Below are positions 1 through 8,012 of a stretch of 60,014 nt of DNA, one piece after another. Numbering within the stretch: the first letter of the stretch is position 1; every line of letters starts with the position of its first letter. Below the pieces are notes generated by a model, which saw only the letters and a program-made list of their open reading frames with translations, did no database searches and had not been told where the DNA came from. A program made the position numbers and the translations under genes. The stretch spans positions 1-60,014 of the forward strand of contig NZ_WUAX01000006.1 in the NCBI RefSeq assembly GCF_009806985.1, given 5' to 3'. This DNA is from Halorubrum sp. JWXQ-INN 858. GTDB taxonomy: Archaea; Halobacteriota; Halobacteria; Halobacteriales; Haloferacaceae.

Positions 1-89
1 TTTCGAGGCCGCTACAAACCGTAAACATCCCAATCCAGCGGCGCGGTGCCGTGGGAATCTTCGCCCTTCAGGGCGGAGAGGATGTCAAA
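1..89 (+). mobile_element. 3' end of an IS200/IS605 (IS1341-type) element, rest lies left of window
   Basis: The first bases match, in reverse complement, the 3' end of the tnpB element at the right edge of this window. Shared landmarks are a TTGGGAT..TTACGGTTTG block, a CGCCCTTCAGGGCG hairpin (62-75) and a terminal GGATGTCAAA. In this family the 3' end carries a subterminal hairpin and is also the scaffold end of the omega RNA used by TnpB, with the flanking host DNA acting as guide. The tnpB gene would lie upstream on the + strand and is not visible. The outer boundary is placed at about 87-89, where hydantoinase-B coding similarity resumes. Only the terminus is seen, so autonomy cannot be judged. 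Confidence 0.75.
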
Positions 90-456
90 GGGGGGACGGC
101 CGGCACCGCGGTGTCGGACGGAGGTCCACCGTCCGGACGGGGAGACGGAGTCGATCCCGTCGAAGTGGATCACCACGCTGGAGGCGGGCGCGGTCGTCGA
201 CGTGTACACCACCGGCGGCGGCGGCTACGGTCCGCCGAGCGACCGGCCTCCCGAAGACGTCGAGCGAGACCTTCGACAGGAGACGATCTCCCCGTCGACG
301 GCCGAATCGGAGTACGACGTGGTCCTCGACGACGACGGCTCGGTCGACGTCGACGCGACCGCGCGCGTTCGAGAGGGGTCGCCGACGGCGGCGGAGGGGT
401 TCGTCGTCGACCGAGGAACGCTCCCGGACGCTGTCCGCGAGGACGCGGACCGATGA
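88..456 (+). pseudogene. hyuB: C-terminal remnant of hydantoinase/oxoprolinase subunit B, cut by the IS
   Basis: The frame reads KGGRPAP at its start, then PSKWITTLEAG and a TTGGGGYGPP block. These are typical of the last part of the HyuB / 5-oxoprolinase B family, whose members are usually over 500 residues. Only about 120 codons remain and the similarity begins exactly at the IS 3' end. The gene was therefore interrupted (or truncated) by the element, and the rest, if present, is outside the window. The family, with HyuA, uses ATP to open 5-oxoproline or N-methylhydantoin-type rings. Its TGA overlaps the ATG of the next oxidase gene (ATGA), so the two were translationally coupled. An ATG at 46 inside IS sequence could open the same frame but is unlikely to be a real start. 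Confidence 0.8.
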
Positions 457-1580
457 CCGAGCGGTACGACGCGATCGTCGTCGGCGTCGGCGGAATGGGT
501 AGCGCCGCGGTCGCGGATCTGGCCGCCCGCGGGGTCGACGTCCTCGGGCTCGAACGATACGACATCCCCCACGAGATGGGGTCCTCACACGGGAACTCAC
601 GGATCATCCGTCGGGTACAGGCCGAGCGCCCGGCGTACGTGCCGCTGATCGACCGTGCCTACGAGCGCTGGCACGAGCTCGAGGAGTCGGTCGACGAGCG
701 CCTGCTCCACCGAACCGGCTCGATACACGCGAGCCGGGCGGGGGAGGGTGCCTTCGAGGACGCCCGGGCCGCCTGCCTCGAACACGACGTCGAGCACGAG
801 GTCCTCGACGCGGCCGCGCTCGCCGAGCGGTTCCCGGGCTACGAGCTCCCCGAGGAGTACATGGCCGTCCACCAGGCCGACGGCGGGTTCCTCGACCCGG
901 AGGCGTGTATCGTCGCCCAGGTGGCTCGCGCCCACGCGAACGGCGCGGAGATCCGCGCACGCGAGCGCGTTCTCGACTGGCGTGCGACCGCTGACGGGGT
1001 CCGCGTCCGCACCGAGAAGGGCACGTACGCCGGCGACGACCTCGTCGTCACGGCCGGGGCGTGGGCGGGAGCGACGGTCCCCGCGCTTCGGGACGTCCTC
1101 GTGCCGGAGCGCCGGGTCATGGCGTGGCTGCAGCCCAGGCACCCCTCGCGGTTCGCTCCGGGGACGTTCCCGGTGTTCACGGTCGACACGCCCCGCGGCC
1201 ACTACTACGGCTTCCCGGTGTACGACGTCCCCGGGTTCAAGTTCGGGCGGTCGCCGCGGCTCCCCGAGGTCGTCGACCCGGACGAGATGTCCCGCGAGCC
1301 GACGATCCAGGAGGAGGAGCTGCTCCGCGGGTTCGCCGAGGAGTACTTCCCCGCCGGTGCCGGCCCCACGATGCGGCTGAAGACCTGTATGATCACCAAC
1401 TCGCCGGACGGCGACTTCGTGCTCGACACCCTCGGCGGCGACGAGAACGTCCACGTCGCGGCCGGCTTCTCCGGGAACGGCTTCAAGTTCGCCAGCGTCG
1501 TCGGCGAGGTGCTCGCCGATCTCGTCGTCGACGGGGAGTCCGATCTGCAGCTCGACGCGTTCTCGCTCGATCGCTTCTGA
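453..1580 (+). CDS. Sarcosine oxidase / N-methyltryptophan oxidase-like flavoprotein (MSOX family)
   Basis: A 375-residue flavoenzyme predicted to oxidise an N-methylated or other secondary amino acid to the free amine plus aldehyde with H2O2 formation. It has an N-terminal dinucleotide-binding GVGGMGSA (residues 11-18), then SSHGNSRIIRR, the family's second FAD contact. Near the C-terminus is KTCMITNSPDGDF with Cys at about 312, matching the Cys that carries covalent FAD in monomeric sarcosine oxidase, and then GFSGNGFKFA. Length fits the family. The ATG at 453 overlaps the hyuB stop, placing both in one transcript. HyuAB acting on N-methylhydantoin followed by sarcosine oxidation is a known route in creatinine breakdown, so that substrate is attractive but unproven. 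The substrate cannot be set from sequence. Confidence 0.85.
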   Translation: MTERYDAIVVGVGGMGSAAVADLAARGVDVLGLERYDIPHEMGSSHGNSRIIRRVQAERPAYVPLIDRAYERWHELEESVDERLLHRTGSIHASRAGEGAFEDARAACLEHDVEHEVLDAAALAERFPGYELPEEYMAVHQADGGFLDPEACIVAQVARAHANGAEIRARERVLDWRATADGVRVRTEKGTYAGDDLVVTAGAWAGATVPALRDVLVPERRVMAWLQPRHPSRFAPGTFPVFTVDTPRGHYYGFPVYDVPGFKFGRSPRLPEVVDPDEMSREPTIQEEELLRGFAEEYFPAGAGPTMRLKTCMITNSPDGDFVLDTLGGDENVHVAAGFSGNGFKFASVVGEVLADLVVDGESDLQLDAFSLDRF

Positions 1581-1638
1581 CGCCCCCGGGACCAGTCCGG
1601 GGGCGGGGGACCGACGCTACGGTGCGGGACGGTCACGC

Positions 1639-1683
1639 TCGGATGAGTCGTGCCGAAATAAGTCGTGCTCGGACGAGTCGCGC
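1639..1683. repeat. Three tandem 15-bp units in a convergent spacer
   Basis: Units at 1639, 1654 and 1669 read TCGGATGAGTCGTGC, CGAAATAAGTCGTGC and TCGGACGAGTCGCGC. They lie 12 bp beyond the stop codon of the minus-strand dipeptidase gene, between convergent genes. Confidence 0.7.
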
Positions 1684-1694
1684 ACCGACCGACC

Positions 1695-2822
1695 TCACTC
1701 CTCGCGGACGCGCTCCCAGAACGCGACGAAGTTCTCGCCGAGGAGACCGGCGACCTCGTCCTCGTCGTACCCCCTGGCTTCGAGCTCCTCGCGGATGACG
1801 CCGCGGTCCTCGTACGTCCGGAAGCGCCCGAGCGCCGTGTCGAACTTCTCCGCCGAGAACGGCTCGTACTCCTCGGTTTCCTCGGTCATGTCCGTCGCCC
1901 GTCGGATGAACGAGACGACGCCGGGCCGGAGCGACTCGGGCACGTCCGCGGTCGTGATCGCCCAGTCCGTCCCGATGCCGACCCGGTCGATCCCGAGCAC
2001 GTCGATCGCGTGCTCGAGGTGGTCGGCGAAGGCGTCGAACGTCGGCTCGTCGTAGTGGTGTGGGTACACGAGGACGCCGACGTACCCGTCCGAGCCCGCG
2101 ATCGCCTCCAGCTCGGCGTCCGACTTGGCCCGGGGGTGGTCGTGGAGCGCGCCGCAGTGGGTGTGGGTCGCACACACCGGGTTCCGCGACGCCTCGACGG
2201 CGTCGAGCGTCGTCTCGCGGTTGCAGTGTGAGAGGTCGATCACCGCGCCGTGACGGTCCAGCCGTTCGACGACGTCGAGGCCGTGATTCGAGAGCCCGGA
2301 GCCGGACGGCTCGGTACAGCCCGCGCCGACGTGGTTCTGCGTGTTGTACGTGAGCTGTACGATCCGGACGCCGGCGTTCACCAGGTCGTCGACCCGGGAG
2401 CCGGTTCCGGCCGTGAACGCACCCGCGTTCTGGACGTTGAGGACGATGCCGACGTCCCCGTCGGCGGCGACCGCCCGGGCCTCCTCCGGCGTCCGCACGG
2501 GACGGAGCCAGTCGAGCGCCTCGATCCGTGCGGTCCAGCGGGCGAGGTCGCGGTAGACCCCTTCACGGAAACCGACGGACGGGTCGAAGCTCCACACGGT
2601 CGGGCTGACGAGGGAGACGCCGGCGCGGTCGTACGCCGCCCGGAGCCGGGCCGCGAACGCGTCGTCGGTTCGGAGCTGTGTCACGCCCTCGTCGAGCATC
2701 GCGTCCCACGTCGCCTCCGCGGGGCCGACGCGGCTCGCACGCTCGATCGCGTCGTCGATCGCGTCGTTCGTGAGGGGCAGTACGCCCGGCGGGAGGTAGT
2801 CGAAGACCACTGGGTTGGTCAT
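1695..2822 (-). CDS. Membrane dipeptidase-like protein (peptidase M19 fold) with altered metal site
   Basis: A 375-residue cytosolic protein (no signal peptide) of the renal-dipeptidase (M19) family, an amidohydrolase-like TIM barrel that normally cleaves dipeptides, including ones with a D-residue. Family landmarks are QLTYNTQNHVGAGC, GLSNHG, IDLSHCN, ATHTHCGAL, GIGTDW and the C-terminal NFVAFWERV. The two later metal-binding His (IDLSH, THTH) and the Asp (GTDW) are present. The usual N-terminal HxD motif is not visible (the protein starts TNPVVFDYLPPG), and the usual bridging Glu is replaced in NVQNAG. I chose the ATG at 2822 rather than the one at 2846 because a TATA-like box lies 28 bp upstream of it. 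It diverges from the SDR gene. Activity on ordinary dipeptides is doubtful. Confidence 0.8.
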   Translation of the reverse strand: MTNPVVFDYLPPGVLPLTNDAIDDAIERASRVGPAEATWDAMLDEGVTQLRTDDAFAARLRAAYDRAGVSLVSPTVWSFDPSVGFREGVYRDLARWTARIEALDWLRPVRTPEEARAVAADGDVGIVLNVQNAGAFTAGTGSRVDDLVNAGVRIVQLTYNTQNHVGAGCTEPSGSGLSNHGLDVVERLDRHGAVIDLSHCNRETTLDAVEASRNPVCATHTHCGALHDHPRAKSDAELEAIAGSDGYVGVLVYPHHYDEPTFDAFADHLEHAIDVLGIDRVGIGTDWAITTADVPESLRPGVVSFIRRATDMTEETEEYEPFSAEKFDTALGRFRTYEDRGVIREELEARGYDEDEVAGLLGENFVAFWERVREE

Positions 2823-2845
2823 ACCGACTGTGTGTCTTACGTTCA

Positions 2846-2854
2846 CATATACCT
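2846..2854 (-). promoter_or_regulatory. TATA-like box for the M19-type gene
   Basis: Minus strand AGGTATATG, centred 28 bp before the ATG at 2822. This spacing predicts a leaderless transcript and favours that start codon. Confidence 0.55.
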
Positions 2855-2878
2855 ATCCTGTGTCGGCCGGGAAAACGG

Positions 2879-2886
2879 CTATAACC
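2879..2886 (+). promoter_or_regulatory. TATA-like box for the SDR gene
   Basis: CTATAACC centred about 25 bp before the ATG at 2907. With the box at 2846-2854 it forms a compact divergent promoter pair in an 84-bp spacer. Confidence 0.5.
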
Positions 2887-2906
2887 TCCCTCGTAGATGA
2901 GGGTCT

Positions 2907-3644
2907 ATGGCCAACGAGCCGACAATCGCAGTCGTGACCGGCGGAGCGAGCGGGATCGGGGCGGCGCTCGTCGAGCGGTTTCTCGCGGACGACGCGTACG
3001 ACCTCGTCGCGTGTCTGGACGTCGCGGCGGACGTCGAGGAGACGTTCGACGACCCCGCGGTGCGCGCACACCGCTGTGACGTCACCGACCACGACCGCGT
3101 CGCGGCGGTCGTCGACGCCTTGGAGGAGGAGGGACGCATCGACGCGGTCGTGAACAACGCGGGCTTCTCGCGGTACGCGTGGATCGGCGACCTCGCGCCC
3201 GACGACTGGCAGGAGATCATCGACGTCAACCTCACCAGCCAGTACAACCTCGCACACACCGCCGCGCCGTACATGTACGAGCGCGAACACGGCTACCTCG
3301 TCAACGTCTCGAGCGGCGCGGGCAAACGCGGGAGCGCCAGCGGCGGCGTCCACTACTCGGCCGCGAAGGCCGGCGTGTTCGGGCTGACGAAGGGGTTGGC
3401 GAAGCAGCTCGCGCCCCACGTCCGCGTCAACTGCGTCGTCCCCGGACTGATCGAAACGCCGCTCGCGACGGACTCGGACCTGTGGACGGAGGAGGGACTC
3501 GCCGAGGCGGCCGACGCCATCCCGCTGGAGCGGTTGGGTCACCCCGACGACGTCGCACGGGTGATACAGTTCCTCTGTGGCGACGGTGCCGCCTACATGA
3601 CCGGGGAGCTCGTCGCCGTGGACGGCGGCTCCGCGCTCAGGTGA
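2907..3644 (+). CDS. Short-chain dehydrogenase/reductase (classical SDR, FabG-like)
   Basis: A 245-residue NAD(P)-dependent oxidoreductase. Visible motifs in order are TGGASGIG (cofactor loop, near residue 11), an Asp in CDVTD, VVNNAGFS, a catalytic Ser in NVSSGAG, HYSAAKAG (Tyr-Lys pair) and the closing VDGGSALR. Length is normal for a classical SDR. It is transcribed alone, divergent from the M19-type gene, from a likely leaderless promoter. In this neighbourhood it may oxidise or reduce a product of peptide or amino-acid breakdown, but substrate cannot be inferred from SDR sequence. A second SDR sits at 16319-17089, at the other end of the same island. Confidence 0.85.
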   Translation: MANEPTIAVVTGGASGIGAALVERFLADDAYDLVACLDVAADVEETFDDPAVRAHRCDVTDHDRVAAVVDALEEEGRIDAVVNNAGFSRYAWIGDLAPDDWQEIIDVNLTSQYNLAHTAAPYMYEREHGYLVNVSSGAGKRGSASGGVHYSAAKAGVFGLTKGLAKQLAPHVRVNCVVPGLIETPLATDSDLWTEEGLAEAADAIPLERLGHPDDVARVIQFLCGDGAAYMTGELVAVDGGSALR

Positions 3645-3650
3645 TCGGCC

Positions 3651-3716
3651 GACGGACCGCGTTCGACGCGACGGACCGCGTTCGACGCGACGGACTACGC
3701 CCCGACGTGATCGGCC
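3651..3716. repeat. 19-bp tandem repeat plus copy of the preceding gene's stop region
   Basis: GACGGACCGCGTTCGACGC occurs at 3651 and 3670, with a degenerate third copy at 3689. The SDR gene ends ..AGG TGATCGGCC (3642-3650) and TGATCGGCC recurs at 3708-3716, closing the array. Confidence 0.7.
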
Positions 3717-3763
3717 CCTGCCCGAAACTACTTGGTACTGCTTGACAAGGATCGACCGTCAGC

Positions 3764-4867
3764 ATGAGCGACGATCACGGGACGGTCGTAACCGTCGACG
3801 GACGGATCGACCCGGAGGACCTCGGGGTTACGGTACCGCACGAACACCTGTTCGCCGATTGGCGGGACGCCAAGTACACCGAGCCGGAGACGGCCGTCGA
3901 ACGGCGGCTCGCGGAGCAGCCGGTCACGCTCGAGAACCTCGCGTACGTCACCAAACACTACTTCTCGAACGCGGATAACCTCCGGCTCGACTCGGTCGAG
4001 GAGGCGGTCCGCGAGCTCGAGCGGTACGTCCAGGCCGGCGGCGAGTCGTTCGTCGACGTGACGCCGAAGAACGTCGGCGGCGACCCCGAGCGTGTCCGCC
4101 GGGTCGCGCGGCGAACCGGCGTCAACGTGGTCCACGGGACCGCCTACTACACGCAAAACGTCCACCCGGACGGTCTCGCCGATCGGTCCGTCGCCGACAT
4201 CGCGGCGGAGTTCGCGAGCGACGTCCGCGACGGGATCGACGACACCAGCGTCCGTGCCGGGATCATCGGCGAGATCGGCCTCAGCGGGACGATTCACGAC
4301 GCGGAGGAGCGGGTCCTCCGCGGCGCGGCCCGGGCGGCCGCGGAGACCGGCGCGCCGCTGACGATCCACCCGCCCGGGGCGGTCCCCGACTCCCACGGAC
4401 GCGGCGAGTCCCCGGCGTCTCGGTGGGGCCTCGAGGTCCTCGACATCGCCGAGGAAGAGGGTCTCTCCCCGGACCGCGTCGTGATCGGCCACATGGACAT
4501 GTCGTACTGGTACGAGAGCCTCGACTACCAGCGGCGGATCGCGGAGCGAGGGGCGTACGTGGAGTACGACATCTTCGGACAGAAGACGTACCTCTACAAG
4601 CCCGAACACCGGGACGCCTGGCCGTCCGACGTGCAGCGTGCCGAGCGCGTCGCCGAGCTGATCGAGGACGGGTACGGCGACCGGGTTCTGCTCTCGGGGG
4701 ACGTGTTCCTCAAGTGCCACCGCCGGGCCTACGGCGGGTTCGGGTACGCACACGTGCTTGAGAACGTCGTCCCCATCCTTCGGGGGCTCGACGTCGACCG
4801 GGACGCCATCGACCGGCTCCTCGTCGACAACCCGCGCCGCGTGCTCACCTTCGACGATGGCGCGTAA
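3764..4867 (+). CDS. Phosphotriesterase-family metal hydrolase
   Basis: A 367-residue amidohydrolase-superfamily TIM barrel. Ligands visible are HEH (His26, His28) after strand 1, GEIGLSG with Glu where organophosphate hydrolases carry a carboxylated Lys, then IHPPG, IGHMD and LSGDVF with the late Asp. The Glu variant is known from phosphotriesterase-homology proteins, which are usually esterases, lactonases or of unknown function. True organophosphate activity is therefore not implied. Length fits. It follows the SDR repeat spacer and precedes the DAO-type oxidase by about 100 bp on the same strand. In context it may hydrolyse a lactone, amide or ester intermediate; that is inference. Confidence 0.75.
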   Translation: MSDDHGTVVTVDGRIDPEDLGVTVPHEHLFADWRDAKYTEPETAVERRLAEQPVTLENLAYVTKHYFSNADNLRLDSVEEAVRELERYVQAGGESFVDVTPKNVGGDPERVRRVARRTGVNVVHGTAYYTQNVHPDGLADRSVADIAAEFASDVRDGIDDTSVRAGIIGEIGLSGTIHDAEERVLRGAARAAAETGAPLTIHPPGAVPDSHGRGESPASRWGLEVLDIAEEEGLSPDRVVIGHMDMSYWYESLDYQRRIAERGAYVEYDIFGQKTYLYKPEHRDAWPSDVQRAERVAELIEDGYGDRVLLSGDVFLKCHRRAYGGFGYAHVLENVVPILRGLDVDRDAIDRLLVDNPRRVLTFDDGA

Positions 4868-4972
4868 CCGGCGACGGCCGGTGTCGTGTTTATCTCGGCA
4901 TGCGGGTGGCACACACAACCACTACCGCAAAGACGACGCACCACGACCGACCGATCGAGGCCGTAGTTAACG

Positions 4973-6124
4973 ATGTCAACCGAATTCACATACGACGCGG
5001 TCGTCGTCGGCGGCGGGGTCATCGGTGCCAGCTGTGCGTGGCACCTCCTCGACGCCGGCGTCGACGACGTCCTGTTACTCGAGAAGGACCGACCGGCGAG
5101 CAAGGCGAGCGGACGCGCGGCGGGACACCTCAGCACCTACACGTCGCGGAAGTTCGAGGAGCCGATACGGCGGTACGCCATCGACTTCCACCGGCGACTG
5201 GCCGCCGATCACGGGTCGATCGACCTCCACGAGGACGTCGACCACGTCCTCGCGCACTCCCAGCGAGGGGTGGAACGGCTCCGGGAGCTCCACGAGCTCG
5301 ACCCGGAGCGGCTCTCGTTGGTGTCCGGTCCGGACCTCGCCGAGGCCGGCAGCCCGTTCAACGCCGACGAGGTACTCGCCGCGTTGGTGTACGACTCGGC
5401 GGTCCACACGGACCCGTACGCGTTGACGATGGCCCTCGTATCGGAGGCGGAGGACGCGGGCGCGACGGTTCGCTTGGAGGAAGTCACGGGTCTCGACCGG
5501 GCCGGGTCGGGGGACGGCTTCACGGTCACGACCGCCGCCGACGCGTACGCGGCCGACGTCGTCGTTAACGCGGCCGGCGCGTGGAGCGGGACCGTCGGCT
5601 CGATGCTGGACGTGCCGCTCCCGGTGAAGCCGCGAACGAGCCAGATCGCCGTCCTCGAGACGCACGAGCCGATCGAGATCCCGATGTTCCACTGTCCGGA
5701 CCTCGGGCTGTACGGCCGGCAGGAGCTGAACGGCGACGTCCTCGTCGGCGGCGGGACTTCGACGGAGATCCCCGACCCCGACGCGTTCTCGACGAGGGCC
5801 CGGGAGGCGTTCCTCCGTGAGGTCTCCGAGCGCTCCTGGCGTATCGCCGACGCGCTGGACGACGCTCGGCTCGTGAACGACTGGGCCGGCCGCTGTACCG
5901 CGACGCCGGACCGTCGCCCGCTGATCGGCGAGACGGCCGTTCCGGGCTTTTACGTCTGTGCCGGCTTCAACGGGGGCGGGGTCGCCCGATCGCCGTTCGC
6001 CGGACGCCTGATCGCCGACCTCGTCACGGGCGTCGACACCGACTTCGCGACCGAACCGTACGACCCGTCGCGGTTCTCGGGGACCGAATCGTTCGGCGTG
6101 AAGAGCGCGAGCACGGACTGGTGA
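4973..6124 (+). CDS. FAD-dependent oxidoreductase, DAO family (glycine/sarcosine oxidase beta-like)
   Basis: A 383-residue amine or amino-acid oxidoreductase. The N-terminal FAD motif is VVVGGGVIGASCAWHL (about residues 10-25), followed by LLLEKDRPASKASGRAAGHL, the region that contacts the flavin. The middle holds VVNAAGAWSG and the end AGRCTATPDRRPLIGE and CAGFNGGGVARSP, both typical of the DAO/ThiO/SoxB group. No covalent-FAD Cys motif like that of the oxidase at 453-1580 is seen. No signal peptide. It lies on the same strand as the phosphotriesterase-family gene upstream and the M28-type gene 71 bp downstream. It probably removes the nitrogen from an imino or amino acid released by the island's peptidases; the substrate is unknown. 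Confidence 0.8.
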   Translation: MSTEFTYDAVVVGGGVIGASCAWHLLDAGVDDVLLLEKDRPASKASGRAAGHLSTYTSRKFEEPIRRYAIDFHRRLAADHGSIDLHEDVDHVLAHSQRGVERLRELHELDPERLSLVSGPDLAEAGSPFNADEVLAALVYDSAVHTDPYALTMALVSEAEDAGATVRLEEVTGLDRAGSGDGFTVTTAADAYAADVVVNAAGAWSGTVGSMLDVPLPVKPRTSQIAVLETHEPIEIPMFHCPDLGLYGRQELNGDVLVGGGTSTEIPDPDAFSTRAREAFLREVSERSWRIADALDDARLVNDWAGRCTATPDRRPLIGETAVPGFYVCAGFNGGGVARSPFAGRLIADLVTGVDTDFATEPYDPSRFSGTESFGVKSASTDW

Positions 6125-6195
6125 CGCTTCGTTACGTTGTCACGACCACATAGAGTTATATCCTCGGCCTTGCTCCCAACGATCCGGTACAACCG

Positions 6196-7968
6196 ATGAT
6201 CGAGCCAATAGACAGAACGACGGAGACCGATCTCGCGGAGGCGATCGATCCGGACGAGCTGCGACGTCACGTCGACGCGCTCGTCGGACTCGAACGGGTC
6301 TCGGGAAGCGAGGACGAGCGGCGTGCGGCCGACTACGTCATGGAGACGCTCGACTCGTACGGCGTCGACGCCACGTGCGAGGAGTTCGACGGCTACGTGA
6401 GCGTCCCCGAGCGCGGCGCGGTGACGGTCACGCACCCGACCCGACGGACGATACGGGGGATCACGGTCGCGTTCGGCGCGAGCACCCCGCCCCCCGGAGT
6501 GCACGGGGAGCTCGTCGCCGTCGATGCCGACGACCTACTCGATCCCGAACGTCACCTCGACCTCGACGGCGCGGTCGCGCTCGTCGATTCCCTGCCGAAC
6601 CCGTCGCTCGCCGTCGCGGCGGACGACCGCGGGGCGGCGGCGGTGGTGTGTCTCTCGCCGAACGCACACCACTACGAGGGGAGCGTCTCCCCGGTGTGGG
6701 GGACGCCGACGACCGAGACGGTCGAGGACCTGCCGGACCTCCCGGTCGTCCAGCTGACGGCCGGGGAGGGCGAGTGGCTTGGGGAGAAACTCGACGCGGG
6801 GCCGGTCGAGCTGACGGTTCGGACGTCGGTGACGACGGAGCTGCGAACGCTGCCGTGTCCGGTCGGCCGTATAAATGGGAGCGAGAGCGACCGCTACTTC
6901 GTGGTCGGCAACCACATCGACTCGTGGCACGAGGGGGTGACGGACAACGCGACGGCGGTGGCGACGACGCTGGAGCTCGCGCGGCTGTTCGCGGAGCGCG
7001 AGCCGAAACGCGGGCTCGTCTTCGGCTTCTGGCCAGCTCACTCAACAGGCCGGTACGCCGGCAGTGCGTGGTACGCCGACGAGTACTGGCAGGACTTACG
7101 GGAGAACGGCGTCGCCTACCTCCACATCGACCTCCCCGGGCTCACCGGGGCGAACGAGATCTGGTACCAGCACATGGCGGAGCTGGAGGACGAGCACTTC
7201 GACGCCGTCCGCGAGGCGGTCTCGTTCGGGCTTCAGGAAGGAGTCGACTCCTATCTCGGGAGCGTCGGTCGGCCGGCGCGGAACTCGGACCAGTCGTTCT
7301 GGGGGACGGGGCTGAGCTCGCTGCTGTCGAGCGCGCGCCTCGATCCGGGGACCGAGGAGGGCGGGCCGATCGGCGGGGGGTGGTGGTGGCACACGCCGGC
7401 GGACACCCGCGACAAGGTGGACTTCGACGTGCTCCACGAGGAGACGAAGCTGTACGTCGCGCTCGCCGCGCGGATCTGTGAGTCGCCGGTGCTACCGCAC
7501 GACTACACCGCCACCGTCGACGACCTCCGCCGGTCGCTCCGCGACCGCGTCCGTACCGAGGGGGACGCCGCTCGGGTCGACGGTCTCGAGCCCCTGTTGG
7601 ACGAGCTCGAGGAGGGAATCGAGGCGGCGACCGCCCTGATCGAACGCAACACGACCGTCGCCGACCCGGTCGACCACGCGTTCGAGGACCTCCAGGTCCG
7701 GCTCGGGAACCTCCTCGTTCCCACGCTGTACATGGACCGAGAGGAGTACGATCAGGAGCCGAAGGGCCCGATCGGGCTCCTCCCGTCGCTCGGCGAGGCC
7801 GTCGCGGACGGGAGGACCGGCGCGACGGAACGCATGCACCGGTTTCAGGAGGTGAAACGACAGCGCGCGTACAACCGGGTCGAACACCGGCTCCGGGAGG
7901 CGAGCGACGAGGTCGGGCGCTTCCTCCGGCGGCGGCGATCGGGGGACGTGGCCGCGACCCCGAACTAA
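6196..7968 (+). CDS. M28-family peptidase homologue with PA-like insert (copy 1), catalytic Glu pair missing
   Basis: A 590-residue zinc-aminopeptidase-fold protein without a signal peptide. Residues 1-60 are helical, about 60-220 resemble a PA-type insert, and the M28 core follows: VVGNHIDSWH (His ligand and Asp), TDNATA (bridging Asp), LHIDLPG (Asp ligand) and WWWHTPADT (last His ligand). Where M28 enzymes have the Glu-Glu pair, this protein reads WPAHSTGRYAGS with no Glu. It has a close paralogue at 14503-16254. The two flank the dpp transporter and share a nearly identical core. Substrates could be unusual peptides or amides. Two patches (around 6868 and 7032) use AT-rich codons not shared with the paralogue. 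Confidence 0.75.
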   Translation: MIEPIDRTTETDLAEAIDPDELRRHVDALVGLERVSGSEDERRAADYVMETLDSYGVDATCEEFDGYVSVPERGAVTVTHPTRRTIRGITVAFGASTPPPGVHGELVAVDADDLLDPERHLDLDGAVALVDSLPNPSLAVAADDRGAAAVVCLSPNAHHYEGSVSPVWGTPTTETVEDLPDLPVVQLTAGEGEWLGEKLDAGPVELTVRTSVTTELRTLPCPVGRINGSESDRYFVVGNHIDSWHEGVTDNATAVATTLELARLFAEREPKRGLVFGFWPAHSTGRYAGSAWYADEYWQDLRENGVAYLHIDLPGLTGANEIWYQHMAELEDEHFDAVREAVSFGLQEGVDSYLGSVGRPARNSDQSFWGTGLSSLLSSARLDPGTEEGGPIGGGWWWHTPADTRDKVDFDVLHEETKLYVALAARICESPVLPHDYTATVDDLRRSLRDRVRTEGDAARVDGLEPLLDELEEGIEAATALIERNTTVADPVDHAFEDLQVRLGNLLVPTLYMDREEYDQEPKGPIGLLPSLGEAVADGRTGATERMHRFQEVKRQRAYNRVEHRLREASDEVGRFLRRRRSGDVAATPN

Positions 7969-7980
7969 AGTCACCGATAG

Positions 7981-7990
7981 ATTTATAAGT
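7981..7990 (+). promoter_or_regulatory. TATA-like box of the dpp transporter operon
   Basis: ATTTATAAGT lies 28 bp (centre) before the ATG at 8013, in the 44-bp gap after the M28 gene. It suggests that the transporter genes have their own leaderless promoter. Confidence 0.55.
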
Positions 7991-8012
7991 AGTTCCTCGT
8001 AATCTGGTAACG

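Noticed and set aside
46..456. An intact 136-residue gene at the left edge
   Set aside because: The ATG lies inside the IS end, and similarity to HyuB begins only at codon 15. It is a truncated gene.
3764..4867. Organophosphate-degrading phosphotriesterase
   Set aside because: A Glu stands where true phosphotriesterases carry the carboxylated Lys. Only family membership is supportable.
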